Shown here: positions 55,122-64,000 of the stretch, piece by piece
Position numbering within the stretch: position 1 is the stretch's first letter
Layout: each line of letters begins with the position of its first letter
Origin: Zoogloeaceae bacterium
GTDB taxonomy: Bacteria > Pseudomonadota > Gammaproteobacteria > Burkholderiales > Rhodocyclaceae
DNA: 64,000 nucleotides
Direction of reading: 5' to 3'
Assembly: GCA_024235595.1 (NCBI GenBank)
Contig: JACKMC010000001.1
Span: 496,001 to 560,000 of the forward strand
Notes under the pieces: model-generated
Told to the model about the DNA's origin: nothing
Database searches by the model: none
What the model saw: only the letters and a program-made list of their open reading frames with translations
Position numbers and translations under genes: made by a program

Positions 55122-56234
55122 TCAGGGCTGGACGTCGTCTACCGGCAGGTAGCCGCAGATCTCGAGGCCGAAACCGGCCATGCTGGGGATCTTGCGGGGG
55201 CTGGCGAGCAGGGTCATCTTGCCGACGTTCAGGTCGCGCAGCATCTGCGCGCCGATGCCGAACAGGCGCGGGTCCCACTTGACCGCGGGTTTGGGCGCGC
55301 TCGGGTCGTTGGTGAGCGCCGCCAGCAGGTCGCGGCTGCTCTGCGGCCGGTACAGCAGGATCACCACGCCGGAGCCGGCTTCGGCGATGGTGCGCAGCGC
55401 CGCATCCACCGGAAAGCTGTGACGGCCGCTCTTGGGATCGAGGAAGTCGAGCACCGAGATCGGCTCGTGCACCCGCACCAGGGTCTCGACGCTTGCGTCG
55501 ATGCTGCCGCAGTGCATCGCCAGGTGGACGTCGCCGGTGGTCTTGTCCTCGAAGGCGGTCAGCGTGAAGTGGCCATACTCGGTCTGCACCTGTTTTTCGC
55601 TGACCCGTTCGACCAGGCTCTCGGTGGCGGCGCGGTACTCGATGAGGTCGCGGATCGCGCCGATCTTGAGCTTGTGCCCGGCGGCGAATTCGATGAGATC
55701 CGGCAGGCGGGCCATGGTGCCGTCGTCCTTGAGGATCTCGCAGATCACCGCGGCGGGCTCGACACCGGCCAGATGGGCGAGGTCGCAACCGGCTTCGGTA
55801 TGGCCGGCGCGGATCAGCACGCCGCCTTTCTGCGCGGTGAGCGGAAACACATGGCCCGGCATCACGATATCCTCGGGCCGGGCGTGGCGCGCTACCGCAA
55901 CCTGGATGGTGCGCGAGCGGTCGTGGGCCGAGATGCCGGTGGTGACGCCGCTCGCCGCTTCGATCGACACGGTGAAGGCGGTGCCGTGCGGGGTGCGGTT
56001 GTCGCGCACCATCTGCTGCAGGCCGAGCTGGCGGCAGCGCTCGTCGGTGAGCGTGAGGCAGATCAGTCCGCGACCGTGCTTGGCCATGAAGTTGATCGCT
56101 TCCGGCGTGACGAACTCGGCCGCCATCACCAGGTCACCCTCGTTCTCGCGGTCTTCCTCGTCGACGAGAATGACCATCTTGCCGGCCTTGATGTCGGCAA
56201 TGATCTCGCTGATCGGCGCCAGTGCGCTCACCAT
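55122..56234 (-). CDS. ribB: 3,4-dihydroxy-2-butanone-4-phosphate synthase with inactive GTP cyclohydrolase II-like domain
   Basis: The protein has 370 residues. The N-terminal DHBP synthase domain is complete (VILVDEEDRENEGDLVMA, HGRGLICL, PHGTAFTVSIEA, RAGHTEAGCDLAHLAG). The C-terminal half (from about 215) follows the GTP cyclohydrolase II fold, but the zinc cysteines and the QEGRGIG motif are absent: RVHEPISVLDFLDPKSGRHS replaces the Cys-rich stretch. This is the RibBX type known from Shewanella and other proteobacteria, with butanone phosphate synthase activity only. I found no FMN riboswitch in the 254 bases upstream. Confidence 0.93.
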   Translation of the reverse strand: MVSALAPISEIIADIKAGKMVILVDEEDRENEGDLVMAAEFVTPEAINFMAKHGRGLICLTLTDERCRQLGLQQMVRDNRTPHGTAFTVSIEAASGVTTGISAHDRSRTIQVAVARHARPEDIVMPGHVFPLTAQKGGVLIRAGHTEAGCDLAHLAGVEPAAVICEILKDDGTMARLPDLIEFAAGHKLKIGAIRDLIEYRAATESLVERVSEKQVQTEYGHFTLTAFEDKTTGDVHLAMHCGSIDASVETLVRVHEPISVLDFLDPKSGRHSFPVDAALRTIAEAGSGVVILLYRPQSSRDLLAALTNDPSAPKPAVKWDPRLFGIGAQMLRDLNVGKMTLLASPRKIPSMAGFGLEICGYLPVDDVQP

Positions 56235-56488
56235 GTGTTTCCCTTTTCCTGCAGGTCGCCCGCCCCGTGGACGGTGGTGTGGATGGGCCGGCCTCGCTTC
56301 GCCGATCTCTCTGCGGCGCGGGCGTTCATCATCCGGAAACCCGCTAGTCTAACGCTGCAACGCTTACTGGGCCAGTAGCCCTCCGATCGCGCCACGGGCG
56401 AGCACAGATTCGGGATTCCGTGCCCACTTCGAGGCGTGGCCTTGCCTGCTCCCGCCCGGGTGGTGCCGTTTCGCGAGCCGGCCTGCGC

Positions 56489-57088
56489 TCAGCCACCTGC
56501 CTCGCGCCACGCCTGCATGCGCTCGACGTAGCGGGCGATGATGTCGATCTCGAGATTGACCCTGGCGCCAGGCTGCAGACGCTTGAGCGTCGTGACCGCG
56601 ATGGTATGGGGGATGAGGTTGATCGAGAAGTCGGTGCCATCCACGCGATTCACCGTGAGGCTCACGCCGTCGACCGTGATCGAGCCCTTGCGGGCGATGT
56701 AGCCGGCGATCTCTCGCGGCGCGCGGATCACGAGTTCGTGGCTTTCCTCGATCGCCTCGAACTTCAGCACCTCGCCCACGCCGTCGACGTGCCCCGTGAC
56801 GATGTGGCCGCCGAGGCGGTCGTCGGCGCGCAAGGCCTTTTCGAGATTGACCTCGCCGGGGGCGGCGAGGCCGACGGTGCACTCGAGGCTCTCGCGGGAG
56901 ACATCGAACTGCAGCTCGTCGCCGTGCATTGCGACGACGGTCAGGCATACCCCGTTATTGGCGATGCTGTCGCCGATGCGCACGTCCTCGAGGTCCAGTG
57001 CACCGACGTTCACCGTCAGGCGCACTCCGTCGCCGAGCGGATCGACGCGCAGTATTCGGCCGGTGGCGGCCACGATTCCGGAAAACAT
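56489..57088 (-). CDS. ribE: Riboflavin synthase, alpha chain
   Basis: The protein has 199 residues in two similar lumazine-binding repeats (1-97 starting MFSGIVAATG; 98-199 with VTGHVDGVGEVLKFE). GDSIANNGVCLTVV and RKGSITVDGVSLTVN are conserved. It dismutates ribityllumazine to riboflavin. ribD, which commonly precedes it, is not here; dsbD lies upstream after 124 bases. Confidence 0.96.
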   Translation of the reverse strand: MFSGIVAATGRILRVDPLGDGVRLTVNVGALDLEDVRIGDSIANNGVCLTVVAMHGDELQFDVSRESLECTVGLAAPGEVNLEKALRADDRLGGHIVTGHVDGVGEVLKFEAIEESHELVIRAPREIAGYIARKGSITVDGVSLTVNRVDGTDFSINLIPHTIAVTTLKRLQPGARVNLEIDIIARYVERMQAWREAGG

Positions 57089-57212
57089 GGGTGTGCGAAG
57101 GTGGATGAAGGAAGGCAGATTCTAGCCCGCTTTTCGCCCACCGGCACGGCGCGGCCCCGCTTCGCTCACGGTGGCGCACCGCGCCGCAGCGTTTCCCGGC
57201 ACGGCGAACTCG

Positions 57213-59081
57213 TCAGCCGCGAACCCGGTCGAGAATCTTGCCGAAGTCTTCCGCCGCCTTGAACCCGACCACGCGCACGCCCTCGATCTCGCCACCGCCC
57301 GGCCGGAAGAACACGATGCCGGGTGGGCCGAACAGGCCGAAGCGCTTGAGCAGGGCCTTGTCCTCATCGTTGTTGGCGGTGACGTCGGCCTGCAGGAGCA
57401 GCATCGCGTTCATGCGCGCCGCGACCGCCGGGTCGCTGAAGGTGTAGCGCTCCATCTCCTTGCACGAAACGCACCAGTCGGCATAGAAATCGAGCATCAC
57501 CGGGCGTGTGGCGGCGGCAATGCGGGCATCGAGCTCGGCAACCGTCCGCACCCGCTCGAAATGGACTTCGGTCGCCGCAGCGATCGCGTTCTGCGTGCGC
57601 AGCACCGCAAGCGGCTGCAAGGGATCGCGGGAGCCGGCCAGCGCGCCGATCAGCAGTGCCGAGCCGGCCAGCAGGCTGATGACGCCGAAGCCCTTCCAGA
57701 AACGTTGCCAGCCGTGGCTGTGCGGCGGCAGCGGGTCGAGTGCGTGGAGGAAGATGCCCGAGAAGATCAGCAGCGCCGCCCACGCCAGCATCGGCACCAG
57801 CGGCGGCACGACCGGGGTGACGAGCCACACCGCCACGCCGAGCAGTATCACCCCGAAGGCTTTCTTCACGCCCTCCATCCAGGGACCCGCCTTGGGCAGC
57901 ACGCTGCGCGCGGCGAGCCCCACCGCGAGCAGCGGCGCGCCCATGCCCAGGGCCATCACGAAAAGCGCCGCGCCGCCCATCGCCGCATCACCGGTCTGGG
58001 CGATATAGAGCAGCGCGCCGGCCAGCGGCGCGGCTACGCAAGGGCCGACGATGAGCGCCGACAATGCGCCCATGACCACTACGCCGCCGAGGCTGCCGCC
58101 CTTCTCGTGGTTGGCCGTATCGCTCAGGCGGCTCTGCAGCGCGCTTGGCAGTTGCAGCTCGTAGAAACCGAACATCGACAGCGCCAGCAGCACGAACACC
58201 GCGGCGAAACTGCCCAGCACCCAGGCGTTCTGCAGCGCCGCCGAGAGCAGCGTGCCGGAGAGCCCGGCCGCCACGCCCGCGGCCGCGTAGGTGACGGCCA
58301 TGCCCAGCACGTAGGCGAGCGACAGCGCGAATGCCCGGGAGCGCGAGATGCGGTCGCCGTGGCCGACGATGATGCCCGACAGGATCGGGATCATCGGAAA
58401 GGTGCAGGGCGTGAAGGCGAGCAGCAGGCCGAAGCCGAAAAAGGACAAAAGCATCAGCGGCAGGCTCTGTTCGCCGAGCAGCCGGGCGATCGATGCCGAC
58501 TCGTCAGCGCCCGTTGCAGCCGGTGCGGTGGCGCCCGCCGGTGTCGGCGCCAACCTGGCCGGGCGATCGGCTGGCGCGGGTTCGCCCAGCGCGCGCGACA
58601 GGAACCCGCCCTCGCCAGCGCTCGCGGCACTGCCGGTGAGTGAGATTTCGGTGCTCTGGGGGGTGGGCGGATAGCAGATGCCCATGTCCGCACAGCCCTG
58701 GCTGGTCACCGTAAGGGTGAAGCGATCGATGCCCTCGGCCGCATTGACCGGCACGGTGAAGCGCAACTGGCCACGATAGGTCTCGACCCTGCCGAAGAAC
58801 TCGTCGTCCTTGACTTCGCCTGCGGGTAGCTGCGGCTCGCCCAGCTCGACCGTGGCCGGCTCGGCCGAGAACTTGAACTTGCCCTTGTAGAGGTAATACT
58901 CCGGGGCGATGTCGAAGCTCACTTCGACGCTCTGGGGGTCGAGCGAGCGGGCCGACTGGCGGAACGCCTGTTCGGGCTGCAGGGGTTCGTCGGTGGCGCC
59001 GGCGAGAAGCGAAAAGAGCGCCAGCAGGACGGCGAGCAGAACTGCCAGCGGCGCGCGCAGGGAACAGGCGGGTCGAATCAT
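57213..59081 (-). CDS. dsbD: Thiol:disulfide interchange protein DsbD
   Basis: The protein has 622 residues. A signal peptide (LAVLLAVLLALFSLLAGA) leads to the periplasmic alpha domain with CADMGICYPP. Eight membrane helices follow, with one Cys of the pair in LAFTPCTFPMIPILSG and the other in IVGPCVAAPLAGAL. The gamma domain has the thioredoxin motif DWCVSCKEME. It moves electrons from cytoplasmic thioredoxin to the periplasm. The ATG at 59081 opens the signal peptide. It lies 19 bases after cutA. Confidence 0.95.
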   Translation of the reverse strand: MIRPACSLRAPLAVLLAVLLALFSLLAGATDEPLQPEQAFRQSARSLDPQSVEVSFDIAPEYYLYKGKFKFSAEPATVELGEPQLPAGEVKDDEFFGRVETYRGQLRFTVPVNAAEGIDRFTLTVTSQGCADMGICYPPTPQSTEISLTGSAASAGEGGFLSRALGEPAPADRPARLAPTPAGATAPAATGADESASIARLLGEQSLPLMLLSFFGFGLLLAFTPCTFPMIPILSGIIVGHGDRISRSRAFALSLAYVLGMAVTYAAAGVAAGLSGTLLSAALQNAWVLGSFAAVFVLLALSMFGFYELQLPSALQSRLSDTANHEKGGSLGGVVVMGALSALIVGPCVAAPLAGALLYIAQTGDAAMGGAALFVMALGMGAPLLAVGLAARSVLPKAGPWMEGVKKAFGVILLGVAVWLVTPVVPPLVPMLAWAALLIFSGIFLHALDPLPPHSHGWQRFWKGFGVISLLAGSALLIGALAGSRDPLQPLAVLRTQNAIAAATEVHFERVRTVAELDARIAAATRPVMLDFYADWCVSCKEMERYTFSDPAVAARMNAMLLLQADVTANNDEDKALLKRFGLFGPPGIVFFRPGGGEIEGVRVVGFKAAEDFGKILDRVRG

Positions 59082-59100
59082 GGGATGGCGTGGGCTGGAA

Positions 59101-59427
59101 TCATTCGGGGGTGGTTTCGGACGCCACCCAGGCAAGGTAGTCCGGAAGACCATGTGTCACAGGGACCGCGATGATCTCGGGAAGTTCGTACGGGTGATGC
59201 TTGCGGATCGCCGCCTCGAGCGCCGCGTAGCGCCTGGCGCTGGTCTTGATCAGCAAGGGGATTTCGGTCGCCGTGGCGATCTCTTCCTGCCAGCGATAGA
59301 CCGAGCTGCACGGCGCCAGAACATTGACGCAGGCCGCCATCCGGGATTCGACCAGCACGCCTGCGAGGCGCCGCGCGGCGGCCTCGTCGGGCAGGTTGCA
59401 GATCACAAGCAGGGCGCTTTCGGACAT
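59101..59427 (-). CDS. cutA: Divalent-cation tolerance protein CutA
   Basis: The protein has 108 residues. [37 protein letters not shown] and [15 protein letters not shown] are the hallmarks of this trimeric PII-like protein. A Cu-tolerance role has been proposed, but the biochemical function is uncertain. It is first of the cutA-dsbD pair, an arrangement also seen in enterobacteria. Confidence 0.95.
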   Translation of the reverse strand: MSESALLVICNLPDEAAARRLAGVLVESRMAACVNVLAPCSSVYRWQEEIATATEIPLLIKTSARRYAALEAAIRKHHPYELPEIIAVPVTHGLPDYLAWVASETTPE

Positions 59428-59572
59428 CGGGACCTCGTTCCAGGGAGCAGCTTACGGACAGCCGCCGAGCGTAACAGCAAGCGCGGGCGAGCGCGCAAAG
59501 GCTATCACCGTGCGCTGGGCGCGGTCGCTGACCTGGGTCAGGAAATCACGTCGCCGACCCGGTCCGCTTCGT

Positions 59573-59602
59573 CTGGCAGGCCGAGGGCGGCGGGAATATA
59601 AT
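59573..59602 (+). promoter_or_regulatory. Candidate sigma70 promoter of queF
   Basis: CTGGCA (59573-59578; four of six consensus) and TATAAT (59597-59602; perfect) are 18 bases apart. The queF ATG lies 55 bases after the -10 element. I see no preQ1 riboswitch in between. Confidence 0.5.
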
Positions 59603-59656
59603 CGCCGGCCACTCCGCAAACGAATTCGCGCCGCGATCCTCGGCAAGAGCCCCGCC

Positions 59657-60505
59657 ATGAGTCAGACCGTTCCGCCCGCCGGCGCGCCCGAGCAATCGCC
59701 GCTCGGCAAATCGTCCAGCTACTGCACCGACTATGCGCCGGCGCTGCTGTTCCCCATCGATCGGGCGGCCAAGCGCGCAGAACTCGGCATCGGCGAGGTG
59801 CTGCCCTTCGTCGGCGAGGACCTGTGGAATGCCTATGAGCTCTCGTGGCTGAATCCTCGCGGCAAGCCTGTAGTCGCGCTGGCGAGCTTTCGCGTCGCGG
59901 CGGAGTCGCCGCGGCTGGTCGAGTCGAAATCGCTCAAGCTCTATCTGAACTCCTTCAACGGCACGCGCTTCGCCGACGCCGGGGCGGTGCGGGCGACGAT
60001 TGCCAGGGACCTGTCGACCGCCACCGGGGCACCGGTGGCAGTGTCGGTCAGTACCCTCGATACACGGCCGGCGCGCGCGCTGGCCTACGCCGAGGGCGAA
60101 CTGATCGACGACCTCGACATCGAGATCGCCGACTACCGCCTTCGCCCGGATGTGCTGCGCATCGACGAGGCACGCGCTTCGGTGAGCGAAACCCTGGTCT
60201 CGCAGTTGCTCAAGTCCAATTGCCTGGTGACCGGGCAGCCGGACTGGGGCACGGTGGTGATCCGTTACAGCGGCAAGCCGATCGATCGCGAGTCGCTGCT
60301 GCGCTACATCGTCTCGTTTCGCAACCACGATGAGTTCCACGAGCAGTGCGTGGAGCGCATCTTCACCGACCTGCGCCGCTACTGTGCGCCGCAGCGCCTC
60401 GCGGTATGGGCACGCTATACGCGCCGCGGCGGGCTCGACATCAACCCCTTCCGCGGCGACCCGGGCGAGTCGCCGCCCGAGAACTTCGGCGACATCCGCC
60501 AGTAG
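59657..60505 (+). CDS. queF: NADPH-dependent 7-cyano-7-deazaguanine reductase
   Basis: The protein has 282 residues, the long (E. coli) form. [13 protein letters not shown] (89-101) is the QueF motif. The catalytic Cys189 and Asp196 are in [14 protein letters not shown], matching C190 and D197 of E. coli. It reduces preQ0 to preQ1 in queuosine synthesis. I use ATG 59657; the frame runs further upstream without family sequence. Confidence 0.96.
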   Translation: MSQTVPPAGAPEQSPLGKSSSYCTDYAPALLFPIDRAAKRAELGIGEVLPFVGEDLWNAYELSWLNPRGKPVVALASFRVAAESPRLVESKSLKLYLNSFNGTRFADAGAVRATIARDLSTATGAPVAVSVSTLDTRPARALAYAEGELIDDLDIEIADYRLRPDVLRIDEARASVSETLVSQLLKSNCLVTGQPDWGTVVIRYSGKPIDRESLLRYIVSFRNHDEFHEQCVERIFTDLRRYCAPQRLAVWARYTRRGGLDINPFRGDPGESPPENFGDIRQ

Positions 60506-60521
60506 CGTGCTCTGCCGCCGC

Positions 60522-62111
60522 TCAGTGCAGCGAGCGCTCGAGGTGGCTGATCAGGCTGCGCAGCTCGTCGGCGGTGCCGCGCAGCTGGCGCGCCGCTTCG
60601 CCGATGCGGCCGACGCTGGCGTTGTTTGACTCCACCGAGCCTGAAATCACTTCCATCGCGGTGGCCACCTCGTGCGAGGCGGCGGCCTGCTGGTCGAGCA
60701 TCTGCCGCACCTCGCTCGACAGGCCGCTGGTCCGGATGCTGGCGGCGCGGATCTGCTCCAGGCTGGCGCTACTGTCGCCGATCTGCCGGGTGCCGGCACT
60801 GACCCGCTCGGTGGCCGACTGCATGGTGCTCACCGCACTCGCCGACAGCGCCGCGATGCCGGTGACCGCGCCGCTGATGTCGGCGGTCGAGGCGGCGGTG
60901 CGTTCGGCGAGTTTGCGCACCTCGTCGGCCACCACCGCGAAGCCACGCCCCTGCTCGCCGGCACGTGCGGCCTCGATCGCCGCATTGAGCGCCAGCAGGT
61001 TGGTTTGCTCGGCGATGTCCTTGATGATCTGGCTGACCATGCCGATCTGCGCCACCGCGTCATTCACACGGCCGATCTCCGCGCCGGCCATATCGACCAC
61101 ACTCACCACTTGCTCGCTGCTGCGGATGCCTTCGTTCATCGAGCGCATCGCCACCATCACGGCCTCTTCGGTGGCGCGCGCGGCGTCGGCGCTGGTTTCG
61201 GTATTGCCGGCGATCTCGTTGACCGATGCACTCATCTGCTCGATCGCCGCGGCCGCCTGCATCACGCGCTCGCCCTGGCTGGTCGTGGCCTGGGACAGGC
61301 TGGCCATTGCCTGTTCGAGATCGTGCGAGCGGTTCTCGACCTCGCGGCTTGCCACCAGCACGTCGGCGAACATCGCCCGCAGGTGGATGCGCAAGGCCTC
61401 GAGTTGCGAGAAGGGCTGGGCGAGGCCGCTGCGCGGGCTGTCGATGCGGCGCTCGAGGTGGCCCTCGTCGAGGGCGCGGATATGCTCGGCGAGGCGCTCG
61501 AGCGGCCGGCCGATGCGTTGCTGGTAATAGGCCGCGCTCGTCAAGGCCAGCGCGCCCGCCAGCGCGCCGCCGGCCCCGCCGATCGTGCCGCCCAGCCAGC
61601 CCGACACGCCGGCGAGCACGGCTGCGCCGACCGCAAGAGCCCAGATCATCCGGTTCTGTCGGGCCAGGCTGCGCACCCTTGCGGTTGCCGGATAACGCTT
61701 GTGCTTGTCGCGCACCGCGCGATAGAGCGCTTCCGCCTCGCGCACCGCGTTGCGCTCGGGGGCGTTGCGCACCGACATGAAACCGCTGATGCGGCCGTCT
61801 TCGCTGATTGGCGTGACGAAGGCATCGACCCAGTAGAAGCCGCCATCCTTGCAGCGGTTCTTGACCAGACCCTGCCACGGCTGTCCCGCCTTGACGGTCT
61901 GCCAAAGGTCGGCGAAAGCCTCGCGCGGCATGTCGGGGTGACGCACCACGTTGTGATTCTTGCCCAGCAGCTCTTCGGCCGCAAAGCCGCTGATCTCCAC
62001 GAAGGCCGCGTTGGCGTATGTGATCAGGCCCTTCAGATCGGTCTTGGTGACGATGGGGTGCCCCGGCTTCAGGTGGCGTTCGACCTGGCTGACTGGCAGG
62101 TTGATCTTCAT
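60522..62111 (-). CDS. Methyl-accepting chemotaxis protein with N-terminal PAS domain (Aer-like)
   Basis: The protein has 529 residues. The PAS domain covers about 20-125 ([52 protein letters not shown]). Two close membrane helices (about 150-195) follow, then HAMP-like sequence and the signalling domain with the tip ([38 protein letters not shown]). This is the Aer layout, which senses redox state through FAD, but ligand residues cannot be confirmed. ATG 62111 is the start. No che genes are in the window. It converges on queF. Confidence 0.93.
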   Translation of the reverse strand: MKINLPVSQVERHLKPGHPIVTKTDLKGLITYANAAFVEISGFAAEELLGKNHNVVRHPDMPREAFADLWQTVKAGQPWQGLVKNRCKDGGFYWVDAFVTPISEDGRISGFMSVRNAPERNAVREAEALYRAVRDKHKRYPATARVRSLARQNRMIWALAVGAAVLAGVSGWLGGTIGGAGGALAGALALTSAAYYQQRIGRPLERLAEHIRALDEGHLERRIDSPRSGLAQPFSQLEALRIHLRAMFADVLVASREVENRSHDLEQAMASLSQATTSQGERVMQAAAAIEQMSASVNEIAGNTETSADAARATEEAVMVAMRSMNEGIRSSEQVVSVVDMAGAEIGRVNDAVAQIGMVSQIIKDIAEQTNLLALNAAIEAARAGEQGRGFAVVADEVRKLAERTAASTADISGAVTGIAALSASAVSTMQSATERVSAGTRQIGDSSASLEQIRAASIRTSGLSSEVRQMLDQQAAASHEVATAMEVISGSVESNNASVGRIGEAARQLRGTADELRSLISHLERSLH

Positions 62112-62219
62112 TGCGGGCTCTCCACTGACGAAAGGCGGAGACGCGCGCCTGCACATCCCCTGAGACGTCGTTTACGGCCCGCGCCGTCGCGGCTTGAGGG
62201 CGCTCGAGGCCGCCGCCGA

Positions 62220-63386
62220 TCAGTGTTGCTGCGGCATCCGCCAGCGCAATACCAGCAGCGCCAGGGAGCCGGCCACCACGCCCCAGAAGGCCGAGCCGAT
62301 GCCGCCCAGGCTCAGCCCCGAGGCGGTCACCAGGAAGGTGATCAGCGCCGGTTCGCGCTGGGCCTCGTCCTTCATTGCGGTGGCGAGCCCGCCGGCGATG
62401 GTGCCGAACAGCGCCAGCCCGGCGATGGCCAATACCAGTTCGCGCGGAAAAGCGGCGAAGAGCGCCCCCACGGTGGCACCGAACACCCCCACCAGCAGGT
62501 AGAAAACGCCTGCGAAAACGCTCGCCAGGTAGCGCTTTGCCGGGTCCTCGTGGGCCTCGCGTCCCATGCAGATGGCGGCGGTGATGGCGGCCAGGTTGAG
62601 GGCAAAGCAGCCGAACGGGGCGAGCAGCAGGTTCACCGCGCCAGTCCAGCCGATCACCGGTGAAATCGGCACCGAGCCGTAGCCGGCGGCGCGCAGCACC
62701 GCGGTGCCGGGCACGTTCTGCGAGCCCATGGTGACGATGAAGAGCGGAATGCCGACGCCCAGCATGGTCTGCAGCTCGAAGGCCGGGGCGGTGAACACCG
62801 GGGCGGCGAACTCGAGCCGCAGCGCATCGAAATGCAGCAGGCCCTGGCCTGCCGCCAGCGCGCTGCCCAGCGCCAGCACCAGCACGATGGCGTAGCGCGG
62901 CACGAGGCGCCGGGCGGCCAGATAGGCGAGGAACATCGCGAACACCAGGCCGAAGCGCTGGCCCATGGCGACGAACACCTCCATGCCGAAGCGCACCAGC
63001 ACCCCGGCCAGCATCGCCGCCGCGATACCCGGCGGGATGCGATCCATCACCCGCTCGAAGCCGCGGGTCAGCCCGGCGAGCAGGATCAGCAGCGCGCAGA
63101 ACATGAAGGCGCCGACCGCCTCGGCCATCGGCACGCCGGCCAGTGCCGTCACCAGCATCGCCGCGCCCGGCGTCGACCATGCGGTGACCACGGGTGCGCG
63201 GTAACGCAGCGACAGGCCGATGCAGGTCACCCCCATGCCGATGCCCAGCGCCCACATCCAGGAGCTCAGCTGGGCCGGACTGGCTCCCGCGGCAGCGGCG
63301 GCCTGGAAGACGATGGCCGCCGAACTGGTGAAGCCGACCAGTACGGTGACGAAACCGGCCGAGAAGGGGGCGAGGAGTCTGCGCAT
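62220..63386 (-). CDS. benE: BenE family benzoate/proton symporter
   Basis: The protein has 388 residues with about 11-12 membrane helices. FSAGFVTVLVGFTSSAAIVF, WSTPGAAML, GSQNVPGTAVLRAAGY and APFGCFALNLAAITAAICMG are the BenE family features. The family imports benzoate with protons, consistent with an aromatic-degrading bacterium, though no benzoate catabolic gene is here. The start MRRLLAPFSAGF at ATG 63386 fits the family; a longer frame upstream is not. Confidence 0.9.
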   Translation of the reverse strand: MRRLLAPFSAGFVTVLVGFTSSAAIVFQAAAAAGASPAQLSSWMWALGIGMGVTCIGLSLRYRAPVVTAWSTPGAAMLVTALAGVPMAEAVGAFMFCALLILLAGLTRGFERVMDRIPPGIAAAMLAGVLVRFGMEVFVAMGQRFGLVFAMFLAYLAARRLVPRYAIVLVLALGSALAAGQGLLHFDALRLEFAAPVFTAPAFELQTMLGVGIPLFIVTMGSQNVPGTAVLRAAGYGSVPISPVIGWTGAVNLLLAPFGCFALNLAAITAAICMGREAHEDPAKRYLASVFAGVFYLLVGVFGATVGALFAAFPRELVLAIAGLALFGTIAGGLATAMKDEAQREPALITFLVTASGLSLGGIGSAFWGVVAGSLALLVLRWRMPQQH

Positions 63387-63522
63387 GAGCTGTCTGGCGG
63401 GAAAAAAGCAGCAGCATGGTCGCCTCCCGGCCAAGGCGACAGGGACAATTCGAGGTGGGCGCTGCGATACGCCCACGGGTGGGTCCGAGCGCCGGATCCT
63501 ACGCCCGAGGGGTTTCCGGCCG

Positions 63523-64000
63523 TCAGCCCCGTGGCGGTTCCGTGGATACGAAACTCGGCCGCGCCAGCAGGGCTTCGGCGTAGCTCGCCAGTTCAGGGTG
63601 GCGGTGGCGCCAGTCGATGGTCGGCTGGCGCAGGTCGAGGTAGGCCAGCGCGCAGCCGGCCGCCACGTCGCCCAGCGACAGCGCATCGCCGTTCAGTCCG
63701 TCGCGCGCTTCGACGCGGGCCGTCAGCGCGTTCAGGCCCCGCAGGATCTTCTCGCGCTGTCGCGCCAGGCCAGTGTCGCTGCGCTCTTCATCGGGGCGAT
63801 TGGCTTCGAGGAAGGCGGCCACCGCGGCATCGGTGATGCCGTCGGCCAGCGCCTCGGTCTGGCGCACCGGCAAGGCGGCCTTGCGGTCGGCCGGAATCAG
63901 CACCGGCGCAACGCCCAGCAGTTCGAGGTATTCGGCGATCACCGGAGAGTCGAACCATACCCGGCCGTCGCTGGCCACCAGCACCGGGACCTTGCCCAGC
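63523..64000 (-). CDS. Glutathione S-transferase (YibF-like), 5' end missing
   Basis: The frame runs off the right edge of the window, so the N-terminus is absent; about 158 residues remain. LGKVPVLVASDGRVWFDSPV, then IAEYLE, shows the thioredoxin-fold half with the cis-Pro and the glutathione Asp-Ser. The C-terminal helical half has RQREKILRGLNALTARVEA and SLGDVAAGCALAYLDLR. It resembles E. coli YibF. It follows benE's upstream region with 136 bases between. Confidence 0.9.
   Translation of the reverse strand, partial: LGKVPVLVASDGRVWFDSPVIAEYLELLGVAPVLIPADRKAALPVRQTEALADGITDAAVAAFLEANRPDEERSDTGLARQREKILRGLNALTARVEARDGLNGDALSLGDVAAGCALAYLDLRQPTIDWRHRHPELASYAEALLARPSFVSTEPPRG

Noticed and set aside
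56235..56488. FMN riboswitch upstream of the RibBX gene
   Set aside because: I looked for the conserved RFN sequence blocks on the minus strand and did not find them.
59428..59656. preQ1 riboswitch upstream of queF
   Set aside because: No C-rich loop and pseudoknot tail pattern is visible; only an ordinary promoter is seen.
1..64000. CRISPR arrays, insertion sequences, integrases, tRNA or rRNA genes
   Set aside because: I found no regularly spaced repeats, no transposase or integrase product and no cloverleaf or rRNA sequence.

Overview
The window is about 64 kb of GC-rich chromosome from a betaproteobacterium, most probably a member of the Rhodocyclales (Azoarcus/Thauera-like). This rests on gene content and order only: an rpoN-hpf-ptsN-hprK block, a very large DUF3683 FAD/Fe-S oxidoreductase, a BenE-type benzoate carrier, queF and ttcA of proteobacterial type, and long antisense ORFs typical of very high GC. 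I see no insertion sequence, phage gene, CRISPR array, rRNA or tRNA. Genes are closely packed and both strands are used in blocks.

Left part (1-26 kb): the 3' end of a Sir2 deacylase; a HAD-GT20 fusion that looks like glucosylglycerol-phosphate synthase/phosphatase, with an MFS carrier; a SWIM/SNF2 helicase; a phasin-like protein; a giant DUF3683 dehydrogenase with ridA upstream; a small redox neighbourhood (unknown protein, cytochrome c, hemerythrin, two flavin split-barrel proteins, one of them frameshifted); a YqaA membrane protein, a HAD hydrolase and an atypical SDR near a TetR regulator with a NemR-like operator; ilvA; a membrane-anchored GltB-like protein; and a MipA/Sel1/Hsp70 group.

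Middle (26-41 kb): a divergent pyrophosphatase, a ceramidase-like membrane protein and 5-formyl-THF cyclo-ligase, then slt, an NDUFA9-like protein, cca and pbpC on the + strand. Two of these have lost domains or motifs: Cca lacks its HD core, and PbpC lacks the transpeptidase motifs. They are followed by a Nu-class GST, an alpha/beta hydrolase, MidA, a pteridine reductase, ttcA and an FHA protein.

Right part (41-64 kb): a long minus-strand housekeeping run, thiL-pgpA-pncC-recA-recX-lptB-rpoN-hpf-ptsN-hprK. Next is a + strand three-gene operon for the osmolyte N-acetylglutaminylglutamine amide (NAGGN), which lies between thiL and the ribE-ribBX-ribH-nusB run. Then come dsbD/cutA, queF, a PAS chemoreceptor, benE and a partial GST. 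With the GgpPS-like gene at the left end, the window encodes two different compatible-solute systems, so osmotic adaptation is its clearest accessory theme. I did not find a wholly new system. The best leads are the degenerate PbpC and Cca, the TetR/NemR-box locus, the hemerythrin/cytochrome/flavin cluster, and an unusual ptsN leader hairpin.
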